A DNA stretch of 64,000 nt from CAYZMS01 sp964479625 (GTDB lineage: Bacteria > Bacteroidota > Bacteroidia > Chitinophagales > Saprospiraceae): NCBI GenBank assembly GCA_964479625.1, contig CAYZMS010000005.1, positions 62,001 through 126,000 on the forward strand, written 5' to 3'. The position numbers were made by a program, and so were the translations under genes. How positions within the stretch are numbered: the first letter of the stretch is position 1; every line of letters begins with the position of its first letter. The notes under the pieces are model-generated. The model had not been told where the DNA came from, searched no databases, and saw only the letters and a program-made list of their open reading frames with translations. Below, piece after piece: positions 8,067 through 16,336 of this stretch.

Positions 8067-9695
8067 TCACTCCAAGGTTTTTAAAAAATCCTGCATCCGT
8101 TTTTTATAGGCTTCGGCTGTTTCCGGGTATTCAGGGGTAGTAGCTCCCTGGCCTGGTAGCTCTTCGATATGTATCGTTTGGGTTGGGAATGCAAAACGAA
8201 CGCCCAGCTTTTCCGCCAAGCGCAATATGGCCAGGAGGATCTCGTGCCGGGTCTTTAATTCGGTGGAATAATCGGGGACCAGCATGAAGGTGTAGAATAA
8301 GATATCCAGGGAATGAGCACCCATTTCATTGAGATGGATCTCATAGTAATCTTTTCGCATTTTGGGGTGTGTGGCAACTATTCCCCTGATCCCATCTACA
8401 AAGACTTCGATCAGGTCGGGTGGGGTATCATAGGTGATACTGATGGTCATTTTAAAGCGTCGGTAAACCCGCAATCCAAAATTATCGATAACGGAATCGG
8501 CCAGTTGACCGTTGGGTACATAGATCAACGAATTGGCAAAGGTCCGGACGCGGGTCGATCGAAAACCAACCTCTTCCACTGTACCATCCAATCCTTTAAA
8601 ATTAATCCAGTCCCCGATCTGAAAGGGTTTATCCAGAAAAATGGTTAGGCTCCCAAAGAGGTTTTTCAGCGTATCCTGCGCAGCAAGGGCCAAGGCTAAT
8701 CCACCGATCGACAAACCCGCCAAAAGTGGGGTAGGGTTGATGTTAAAAAGTCGCAGGACCTGGATCAACCCAAAAACCACTACTATGGCCTGCAGCGTTC
8801 GCTTCAGGATGGGCACCAGTTGCTCATCCAGCTTGCTTTCTGTGCGTTTGGTGAAGCGATCGGCATAGATCATCACAATTCGAACAATGGCCAGCCCAAT
8901 TAGAATGACGAGAACAATGCTGAGAATACCCAGGATCTTTATAACGAGGGTGGAGACCTCAGCAGGAAGTTGTAGAGGCGGCACAAACAAGCGAAGTAAG
9001 CGTACAATAACTAAAAAACTCACCAGTCTGGCCAGTCTCCAAGTGCGTTGCTTCGGTACCAGCGAAGGGTAAAGCCTGGATTGGCTCAATTTACTTACAA
9101 GCGGGTTTAACAGCCGGCTGAGTACAAATTGCCCTAAAGCGGCAAGGATCAACAACACCAGTATCCCGATATACTGCCATGTATAAAGCCCCAAAAAACG
9201 CTCCTGTCCAAACTTCGGCGTAAGGTTCAGTAAAAGGTCTGAACCAAAAGGATAAATCCGTTTATGTAAATTGGGGATCATTTCCACTGTTTCCCGGGAG
9301 TAATACCATAAACTTTCTCTGCGTTCAAGGTATATTTCGGGTATTTGAGCAGGGAAGGGGGTGAAGACAAATTCGTTGGTGGTCGTGTCCCGATAGTCGG
9401 GATCAGCGGGAATCGCATTGAAGCGGACATAAAGACCAGCTCCATCCAGCACCTGTTTTAGTTGTATAGCCAATTTTTCTGCTTGTGCAGAATCAATGAT
9501 CTCGCTAATCCATAGGGAACGGGCTGCCAGTTCCGGTTGGTAGGTCTCTGCTTGCAAATAGTGCAAATGGACCATCATGGTGTTTTCGGGATCCTCCAGG
9601 GTGATAGGCACCGTATCCCGGCTTTGTGCGTTTAAGGTTTTAGGTGACCCGACAATAAATAGGGAAAGCAAAGCCAGCAGGTAAATATTCCGCAT
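8067..9695 (-). CDS. Mechanosensitive ion channel, MscS family
   Basis: A 542-residue membrane protein. Residues 1-23 look like a signal peptide ending in LNAQ, followed by a periplasmic domain of about 140 residues unlike the E. coli MscS N-terminus. Hydrophobic helices follow near residues 170-195, 220-240, 255-280 and 300-350. The pore and adjacent beta domain are clear: LALAAQDTLKNLFGSLTI matches the conserved TM3b/hinge region, followed by KPFQIGDWI and VPNGQLADSVI. The C-terminus is the usual mixed alpha/beta cap. The family opens under membrane tension to release solutes on osmotic downshift. It is divergent from the subtilase gene, with short spacing and no recognisable -7 box. Confidence 0.9.
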   Translation of the reverse strand: MRNIYLLALLSLFIVGSPKTLNAQSRDTVPITLEDPENTMMVHLHYLQAETYQPELAARSLWISEIIDSAQAEKLAIQLKQVLDGAGLYVRFNAIPADPDYRDTTTNEFVFTPFPAQIPEIYLERRESLWYYSRETVEMIPNLHKRIYPFGSDLLLNLTPKFGQERFLGLYTWQYIGILVLLILAALGQFVLSRLLNPLVSKLSQSRLYPSLVPKQRTWRLARLVSFLVIVRLLRLFVPPLQLPAEVSTLVIKILGILSIVLVILIGLAIVRIVMIYADRFTKRTESKLDEQLVPILKRTLQAIVVVFGLIQVLRLFNINPTPLLAGLSIGGLALALAAQDTLKNLFGSLTIFLDKPFQIGDWINFKGLDGTVEEVGFRSTRVRTFANSLIYVPNGQLADSVIDNFGLRVYRRFKMTISITYDTPPDLIEVFVDGIRGIVATHPKMRKDYYEIHLNEMGAHSLDILFYTFMLVPDYSTELKTRHEILLAILRLAEKLGVRFAFPTQTIHIEELPGQGATTPEYPETAEAYKKRMQDFLKTLE

Positions 9696-9784
9696 AGGTA
9701 GGAAACAATTTATTTTGGAAATAAACGAGTCCTCTTTCGAAAATGAAAATTAATACTTTTAAATTATTAATAAATCCAGATCCC

Positions 9785-12472
9785 ATGCCCAGGATTTTAC
9801 CCCTGTTTTTAATTTTTTGCCTAATCTCTTCAACTTTTTCCCTCATCGGCCAAAAATTGGACCATGTCCAGGGAGAGGTTTTAGTGCGTTTTACAAAAGG
9901 TACTTCCCATTTGCAATGGCAGGCTCAATACAATAGTCTTCGACAGGCCGGTCAACAGATACAGACCGATTGTTTGTCGGAACACCTGCAGGTTTATCGG
10001 CTTCGCTTTGACTTTGCCAAAATAAATGAACGAAACCTGCTCGCCAAGCTCAGGCGCGACCCCGCCATTGCGTCCGCCCAATTTAACCGGCTACTTCAGC
10101 TGGAACTGCGGGATCAACTGCCGAACGATCCGTTCTTTTCGGATCAATATTACCTGCAGAACACCGGACAACTTCAGGGTACGGCCGGTTTCGATATAAG
10201 GGCTACTCAGGCTTGGGATATCACCACCGGCGGGGTTACTCCTGCCGGTGATACCATCGTCATTTGTGTGATCGATAATGGTCTGGACCTCTCCCACGAG
10301 GATTTTTCAGGGAATATATGGGTAAATCGGGCTGAAATACCAGATAATGGATTCGACGATGATAATAATGGCTATGTAGATGATTACCTGGGGTGGAATG
10401 CAAAGGAGGGGACGGATGAAATCGATTACAGTAATTTCCATGGTACGAGGGTAGCTGGGGTGATCGGGGCAAAGGGGGATAACGAAATAGGGATCAGTGG
10501 CATCAACTGGAACGTAAAACTGATGATCGTCGTTGGAGGTTTTGGAGAAACCGCCGAGTCGAAAGTGATCGAAGCCTATGATTACCCGCTGGCACAGCGC
10601 AAGCGTTATAATGCTTCCAATGGTGCTGAAGGGGCCTTTGTAGTGGCTACAAATTCCTCCTGGGGGCTGCTGGAGGAGTTTGCAGAGGATTATCCCCTTT
10701 GGTGCGCGATCTATGATTCCCTTGGACATTATGGGATCATCAACATTTCAGCTACCGACAACAGCCTGATCGATATTGATCTGTTCGGAGACATGCCTAC
10801 TTCTTGCCCAAGTGATTTTCTGATTCCCGTCACTTCCCTTAATGCGCGTGGGGAGTTGGTGGCGGCTTTCGGCTTTCAAACAGTCGATCTTGCTTCCTTT
10901 GGGGATAGTTTGTTTATGACGGCTGATGGCAATACCTATAGTTTTTCCAGTGGAACCTCCTTTGCCACTCCTACCGTTACAGCCGCAGTTGGTCTATTGT
11001 ATGCTGCACCTTGCCCGACCCTAAGTGCCCTGGCAGAAACTGACCCGAGAACTGCTGCACTTTACGTACGAAGATTGCTTTTGGAAAGTGTGGAACCAGC
11101 AACAAATCTTGATGGGCAGGTTACCACCGGGGGGTACTTGAACCTGGATCGCATGTTAAATCTAGCACTTGCGGAATGTACCGACTGCCCCCCACTGGTG
11201 GGTATTGGTGCCGCCGGGATCACTGATACAGAAGCCAGACTGGAGTGGGCGGCAAATGACAGCATCATGCGGGTAGACCTGCGCTGGAGGACTGCCGTAG
11301 AGGAGGATTGGATACTGATCACGGATGTACAAAGTCCTTATCTTCTGGAGGACCTGACCGCCTGTACCGATTACGAATTCCAGTTGCGGGCCTTCTGTCG
11401 TGAAGAAACCCAGGAGTTTGAAGAGACCTTTACCTTTACCACTGACGGATGTTGCATACCCCCACCGGATATCCGGGTTTCTAATATCGCAGAAACCCAG
11501 GCTCTGATCGAATGGACCGACCTGCTTGCCGCACGGCGCTATGTTATTCGATTCCGGCCTGAAGGGATTACGGTCTGGGATTCGATCATTACTCCACAGC
11601 CCTTGATCGCTCTAAACAATCTGGATACCTGTACTAATTATGAATTCCAGGTGCAGACCCAATGCCAGAATGAAAATACCGCCTTTGGGAAGCTCATTGC
11701 ATTTACTACCCTGGGGTGTTCTGCCTGCCTGGAAGCGGATTATTGCGGGGTTAGATTAGATACTTTTTCCAACGCTTTTGAGGAGTGGATCGCCCGGGTT
11801 CAACTGGAAGACCTGGATAACCAAAGTGGAAAGGACGGCTATGGGGATTACACCGGGCTGGAGAGTACCGTTTTATACAGAGGAGATTCTTTGGATATTG
11901 CTTTGAGCCCGGGGTATTCCGGTCGTACACAACCTGAATATTTCCGGGTTTGGATCGACTTCAATCAGGATGGATTTTTTACTAACCAGGATGAATTGGT
12001 TTTCGAAACCCCCGAACTGGTGGAGGAAGGCGTCTCTGGAAAAATCGCTATCCCCGAAACGGCCAAATTGGGAGCAACCCGCATGCGGGTAGTTATGCGC
12101 TTTGTAGACCCTCCTTCTCCCTGCACCTTTCCGGTCAACTATTTTGGGGAGGCAGAAGATTATTGTGTAGAGATCTCTACCAGGACTTCTATCCAATCGG
12201 TACCCCCCTTGCCAGCAGAGGTTGAACTACAACCCAATCCTTTCCTTGATCAACTAAGCGTGAGGATGGAAACCCGGGAACCACTTACTGACCTAAGGAT
12301 TGATGTTTTTGATATTCAGGGTCGCCCACTACTTAGCCGCCAGGAACCTGGGTATACCCATGGTCAACGAACGCTGAATATTCCGGTTGCTGACTGGGGG
12401 GCAGGTGTTTATATTATTCGGTTGGGATCAAGGGAAGGGCAAACCACCCTGCGAGCGGTTAAAATGAGGTGA
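9785..12472 (+). CDS. Secreted S8 subtilisin-like protease with T9SS sorting domain
   Basis: A multidomain exported protease of 895 residues from the chosen ATG, which begins a good signal peptide (MPRILPLFLIFCLISS). An in-frame ATG 14 codons upstream at 9743 is possible. A short inhibitor-like propeptide is followed by the S8 catalytic domain with the complete triad: Asp in VICVIDNGLD, His in NFHGTRVAGV, Ser in SGTSFATPT. After it come two fibronectin-III-like modules (about 11200-11720), a GEVED module (RVWIDFNQDGFF to FGEAEDYC) and a C-terminal T9SS type A sorting domain (LQPNPFLDQLSV to VYIIRLGSREG). The protein is expected to pass the outer membrane through T9SS and be anchored or released at the surface. 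It ends four bases before the convergent aldo/keto reductase gene. Confidence 0.9.
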   Translation: MPRILPLFLIFCLISSTFSLIGQKLDHVQGEVLVRFTKGTSHLQWQAQYNSLRQAGQQIQTDCLSEHLQVYRLRFDFAKINERNLLAKLRRDPAIASAQFNRLLQLELRDQLPNDPFFSDQYYLQNTGQLQGTAGFDIRATQAWDITTGGVTPAGDTIVICVIDNGLDLSHEDFSGNIWVNRAEIPDNGFDDDNNGYVDDYLGWNAKEGTDEIDYSNFHGTRVAGVIGAKGDNEIGISGINWNVKLMIVVGGFGETAESKVIEAYDYPLAQRKRYNASNGAEGAFVVATNSSWGLLEEFAEDYPLWCAIYDSLGHYGIINISATDNSLIDIDLFGDMPTSCPSDFLIPVTSLNARGELVAAFGFQTVDLASFGDSLFMTADGNTYSFSSGTSFATPTVTAAVGLLYAAPCPTLSALAETDPRTAALYVRRLLLESVEPATNLDGQVTTGGYLNLDRMLNLALAECTDCPPLVGIGAAGITDTEARLEWAANDSIMRVDLRWRTAVEEDWILITDVQSPYLLEDLTACTDYEFQLRAFCREETQEFEETFTFTTDGCCIPPPDIRVSNIAETQALIEWTDLLAARRYVIRFRPEGITVWDSIITPQPLIALNNLDTCTNYEFQVQTQCQNENTAFGKLIAFTTLGCSACLEADYCGVRLDTFSNAFEEWIARVQLEDLDNQSGKDGYGDYTGLESTVLYRGDSLDIALSPGYSGRTQPEYFRVWIDFNQDGFFTNQDELVFETPELVEEGVSGKIAIPETAKLGATRMRVVMRFVDPPSPCTFPVNYFGEAEDYCVEISTRTSIQSVPPLPAEVELQPNPFLDQLSVRMETREPLTDLRIDVFDIQGRPLLSRQEPGYTHGQRTLNIPVADWGAGVYIIRLGSREGQTTLRAVKMR

Positions 12473-12476
12473 TGGG

Positions 12477-13457
12477 TCAGGGCAAGCGATCTCCCCTGGC
12501 AATCAGGAATAGCCTGTACCAGTCTTCCCTGTTCAGCTCTACGATGTTTTCCGGAGCACAGGCCCTGATCCGCTGGGGGTTAGTGGTGCCAATGACAGGT
12601 TGTATGCGGGCTGGATGTCTAATGATCCAGCTAAGGAGTATTCCTTCCGGCGAGGTTTGATAGGCCTCGGAAAGTTCTTTCACCAGGGCAGTGGTTGCCT
12701 GGGCGGTTGGGAGGGAGGTTTCAAGTATTCGTCCGCTGAATTGTCCGTTGGCCAGGCTTCCCCATGATTGGATTTGCATGCCCTTTGCCCTGGAATATTC
12801 CAGCAGGCCTGCCGGAAAATGTGCTGACCTGTCTTGTGGCGCATTGACCAGGACACCTTCATTGAGCCAGTCCAACTTTGCCAGGCTAATTTCCAATTGG
12901 TTGACGATCAATGGAATGTTTAGATATCGTTGCAGGTATTCGATCTGGTGTTGGTTCATGTTCGAAACACCGAAATGCCGCACTTTCCCCTCCGCCTGTA
13001 ACTCGTGAAAAAGGGCAGCAACGGCCTCCGGTTCAGCGAGCGGGTCCGGGCGATGCAGCAGCCAGATGTCGATCTGTTCCACTTTCAGGCTTTTTAGACT
13101 CTGCTCAAGGCGATGGCGCAGCCATTCTGGTGACCAATCGTAGCGGGGAGGGGCATCTGCCAATCGAATGCCCGCCTTGGTCTGTAGGATTAGCTGGTCC
13201 CGGAGGTCCTTACGCCGGGAAAGGATCTCGCCAAAGACGGCCTCTGCTTTTCCCCTGGTGTAAATATCGGCGTGATCGAAAAAGTTGATCCCTGCCTCCA
13301 GAGCTGCTTCCACAACTGCCTCGGCTTGCTTACGGTCTTCGACCGTAATGGGGGTGTCGTCCCAAGTGCCGCCGAGGCCCATGCAACCGTAGGCAATACT
13401 GCTGGATTGCGGGAAATATTCCCGTAAAGGGAGGTCCTGAACTTTGCTGGTATTCAT
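12477..13457 (-). CDS. Aldo/keto reductase, YdhF-like
   Basis: A 326-residue cytoplasmic (beta/alpha)8-barrel oxidoreductase using NADPH. The four catalytic residues are visible: Asp and Tyr in FFDHADIYTRGKAE, Lys in LILQTKAGIRL and His in IWLLHRPDPLAE. The C-terminal block (VIGTTNPQRIRA) gives cofactor phosphate binding. Overall layout and length are closest to the E. coli YdhF branch. The physiological substrate is unknown. It lies 62 bases downstream of the M42 peptidase gene on the same strand and may share its transcript. Confidence 0.88.
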   Translation of the reverse strand: MNTSKVQDLPLREYFPQSSSIAYGCMGLGGTWDDTPITVEDRKQAEAVVEAALEAGINFFDHADIYTRGKAEAVFGEILSRRKDLRDQLILQTKAGIRLADAPPRYDWSPEWLRHRLEQSLKSLKVEQIDIWLLHRPDPLAEPEAVAALFHELQAEGKVRHFGVSNMNQHQIEYLQRYLNIPLIVNQLEISLAKLDWLNEGVLVNAPQDRSAHFPAGLLEYSRAKGMQIQSWGSLANGQFSGRILETSLPTAQATTALVKELSEAYQTSPEGILLSWIIRHPARIQPVIGTTNPQRIRACAPENIVELNREDWYRLFLIARGDRLP

Positions 13458-13519
13458 GGTTTAATTTCCAGTTTTTCCAAAGAGTTCCAGGAGAATAGCC
13501 TATAGTTACGGGCCCTTGA

Positions 13520-14617
13520 TTAAAGCAAATTTCGATAGGGGTTTCCGGGGTCTTCCAGGTGCCGGGCTTCCTCAAAGACCCAATTGTGCTGGTCCAGGCC
13601 TTTTACGGCGTGGGCAAGCAGATCGATGCAGTGTTTGATATCCTGTTTGTTCGCCATTTCGATGGTCTGGTGCATATTTCGAAGCGGAATGGAAATAGCA
13701 CCGGTGATGGCGCCCTTTTTGCCATAACGCTGGATGCCGGCTGTGTCTGTACCGCCGGCGGGAAGCACCTCTGCCTGCCAGGTGATGTTATTGGCATCGG
13801 CTACTTCCTTCAGGTAAGCCACCATTCGATAATCAGAAATAACACTTCCGTCGATGACTTTGATGGCTGCTCCTTTGCCCAGGCGAGTGACCATTTCATA
13901 ATTCTGGGCTCCGGGCACATCGTAGGCGATGGTGACATCTAATCCGAAACCAAAATCGGGGTTTATGTGGTGAGCAGAGGAAATAGCACCGCGCAGGCCA
14001 ACCTCTTCCTGTACGGTAAAGACCGCGTAAAAGTCATAGGGAATTTCCTGATCCTTCAGTTCACGGAGGGCTTCCAGCAGAATGAAAACCGAAACCCGGT
14101 TATCCATGGATTTACTGTTGAGACAATCACCCATTTCGACCAGCTCCCGCTCTCGGGTTACCGAATCACCAACCGCTACGTACTTAACGATTTCTTCCCG
14201 CTGCATGCCACAATCAATATAATAGTCGCTAATTGGAACGACCTTATTACGCTCGTCAGCCTTCATCACATGAATGGGTTTGGTGCCCATTACCCCCATG
14301 AGGTCCTTTTTGCCGTGCACAATGACCCGCTGAGAGGTGAGGGTCTTGGGGTCGAAGCCGCCAAGGGTATGAAACCTCAAAAAACCATCTTCGTCAATAT
14401 GACTGACGATAAAACCAATTTCATCCATGTGGGCGGCGGCCATCACCCGCTTGGGGTTTTTTCCCTTTTTTACCGCAATGACATTTCCCATTGGGTCAAC
14501 GCTGAGGCTATCTACCAATGGTTGAACCTCCTTTATGACCAGTGCCCGAATACGGGCTTCATAACCTGGTGCTCCAGGCGTTTCACATATCTTTTTTAAT
14601 AGCTGAACGTTAATCAT
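13520..14617 (-). CDS. M42 family metallopeptidase (glutamyl aminopeptidase/endoglucanase family)
   Basis: A 365-residue cytoplasmic di-metal aminopeptidase of clan MH. Likely metal ligands and catalytic residues are in AAHMDEIGFIV (His), CLNSKSMDNRVS (Asp), FTVQEEVGLRGA (catalytic and ligand Glu), FGLDVTIAYD (Asp) and LRNMHQTIE (His). These enzymes form tetrahedral dodecamers and trim peptides; older annotations as endoglucanase are misleading. Length is typical (about 340-370). It is first of a minus-strand pair with the aldo/keto reductase and is divergent from the flippase gene, with 181 bases between starts. Confidence 0.92.
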   Translation of the reverse strand: MINVQLLKKICETPGAPGYEARIRALVIKEVQPLVDSLSVDPMGNVIAVKKGKNPKRVMAAAHMDEIGFIVSHIDEDGFLRFHTLGGFDPKTLTSQRVIVHGKKDLMGVMGTKPIHVMKADERNKVVPISDYYIDCGMQREEIVKYVAVGDSVTRERELVEMGDCLNSKSMDNRVSVFILLEALRELKDQEIPYDFYAVFTVQEEVGLRGAISSAHHINPDFGFGLDVTIAYDVPGAQNYEMVTRLGKGAAIKVIDGSVISDYRMVAYLKEVADANNITWQAEVLPAGGTDTAGIQRYGKKGAITGAISIPLRNMHQTIEMANKQDIKHCIDLLAHAVKGLDQHNWVFEEARHLEDPGNPYRNLL

Positions 14618-14798
14618 CAGTTGTTTTTGTGTGTGGATCCGAAATGATAATCTGGTTTCGAACCTGGGGGGTGCTTTGGTTTACCTGGTGAAAAGGTAGC
14701 AAAATAAATAGATTGGGTGAATTTACTGCGAATTTGGGAAGGGCTGAAACAGGGCGCTGGATTTTTAGCTATTTTGCGACCTTTGAATCGGTGGCTGC

Positions 14799-16274
14799 AT
14801 GAGCTTACTCAAAAAACTGGCAGGGGAAACAGCTGTATATGGTATTTCCAGCATTCTCGGACGATTGCTGAACTGGGTCATTCTTACCCCCTTCCTGACC
14901 CGGGTCTTTTCCCCACTTACCTATGGGATCTATTCGGAATTGTACATTTATATTGCCTTTATCATGGCCCTGGCTACCTTTCGAATGGAGACTGCCTTTT
15001 TCCGGTATGCCGGAAAAGGAGGGCAATTGCAAACGACTTTTTCTACCGGAAGTTTATTCTTGCTCTTTACCACCTCCCTGCTACTACTGGTCCTGATGCT
15101 GTTTTCCGGGTCCATTGCAGCCTGGTTGCAATATCCGGATCGAAACTGGTATGTGATTTCCGTGGGTTTGATCCTGTTCTTTGATATAATGAGCGCACTG
15201 CCCTTTGCCAGGTTACGATTGGAAAACCGGCCTATCCGTTTTGCTGAACTTAAGGTGTTGGGCATCCTGTTAAACCTCCTCTTTATTATTGGTTTTTTGC
15301 GGGGGGGAAAGTGGATCTTGAGCAGTGGCCGTTTTTGCCATTGGGAAAGCTGGTACCTTCCCCTGGATCTGGCTCTACTGGCCAATGTTCTTTCCAGCGG
15401 GATCATCTTGTTGCTACTCGCACCGGGTTTTCGAAAGATCCGAATGCACTGGGATACAGCTTTGCTTCGTAAAATGCTGACCTATGCAGCTCCATTGGTC
15501 ATTGCCGCCGTGGCAGGGATCATTAATCAGTTGGTGGGGCCTTTATTTATAAAACAATTGGCTTCTGATGACCTGTCCTATAACCAACAGCAAATGGGCA
15601 TCTACTCGGCGGCTGCAAAGTTGGCTGTTCTGATGAATTTGTTTACACAGGCCTTTAATTATGCAGCGGAACCCTTTTTCTTCCGAATTGCCAACCGCAG
15701 CGATACCCGGAGTCTTTACGGACAGATCGGACAGGCCTTTACCATGGTCGGGAGCCTGGCGTTTTTAGGGATCACGCTCTATATGGATATTATAGGGTTG
15801 TTTATCGGCCAGGAATTCCGGGAAGGGGTAGGCATTGTGCCGATCCTATTGCTGGCCTATTTGTTTTTGGGTTTGTTCTACAACTTTTCTATTTGGTATA
15901 AGCTGGCGGATCGCACCCGCATAGGCGGATGGATCGCTCTGGGTGGTGCGGGAATCACCTTGTTATTGAATTTTATTTTGGTCCCCCGCTATGGGTTTTT
16001 TGGGCCGGCCTGGGCGGCCCTGGCTTGTTATGCTTTCATGGCCGGTGCCGCATATTGGAGTGGACAACGCAACTATCCCATCAAGTATCCCATCGGCCGG
16101 ATGGGGCTTTACGTTGTGCTTGCACTGGCCGGCTTCGGAATGAGCTATTGGTTGCAGCAAGTCTTGAGTGACCAGCCCTTGTGGGTGATTCTCGGAGGGA
16201 ATACGGTGATCCTTTTAGGGTGGATATTGAGTATTCTAGCCCTGGAAGGGAAAAGGTTGAGGAGACTTCTTTAA
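14799..16274 (+). CDS. Polysaccharide/oligosaccharide flippase (Wzx/RfbX-like)
   Basis: A 491-residue inner-membrane protein with about fourteen hydrophobic helices and no signal peptide. The N-terminus (LAGETAVYGISSILGRLLNWVILTPFLTRVF) and the central LGITLYMDIIGLFIG segment match the oligosaccharide-flippase branch of the MOP/MATE exporter superfamily. It probably moves lipid-linked glycan units across the inner membrane for surface polysaccharide or glycoprotein synthesis. No glycosyltransferase genes are adjacent, which is unusual for a dedicated Wzx, so it may serve a conserved cell-surface role. The final segment is rich in short hydrophobic helices, ending KRLRRLL. GC-rich homopolymer runs at 16285-16290 and 16317-16324 lie between it and the convergent glycosidase gene. 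Confidence 0.85.
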   Translation: MSLLKKLAGETAVYGISSILGRLLNWVILTPFLTRVFSPLTYGIYSELYIYIAFIMALATFRMETAFFRYAGKGGQLQTTFSTGSLFLLFTTSLLLLVLMLFSGSIAAWLQYPDRNWYVISVGLILFFDIMSALPFARLRLENRPIRFAELKVLGILLNLLFIIGFLRGGKWILSSGRFCHWESWYLPLDLALLANVLSSGIILLLLAPGFRKIRMHWDTALLRKMLTYAAPLVIAAVAGIINQLVGPLFIKQLASDDLSYNQQQMGIYSAAAKLAVLMNLFTQAFNYAAEPFFFRIANRSDTRSLYGQIGQAFTMVGSLAFLGITLYMDIIGLFIGQEFREGVGIVPILLLAYLFLGLFYNFSIWYKLADRTRIGGWIALGGAGITLLLNFILVPRYGFFGPAWAALACYAFMAGAAYWSGQRNYPIKYPIGRMGLYVVLALAGFGMSYWLQQVLSDQPLWVILGGNTVILLGWILSILALEGKRLRRLL

Positions 16275-16336
16275 AATGAGTTTTGGGGGGATTGTTCAAG
16301 TTTTCCTTAAAGCCTGCCCCCCCCACCAATCACAGT

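Noticed and set aside
16285..16324. G6 and C8 runs as a terminator between the flippase and glycosidase genes.
   Set aside because: They could pair, but the loop is long (26 bases) and no T tract follows; too weak to list.
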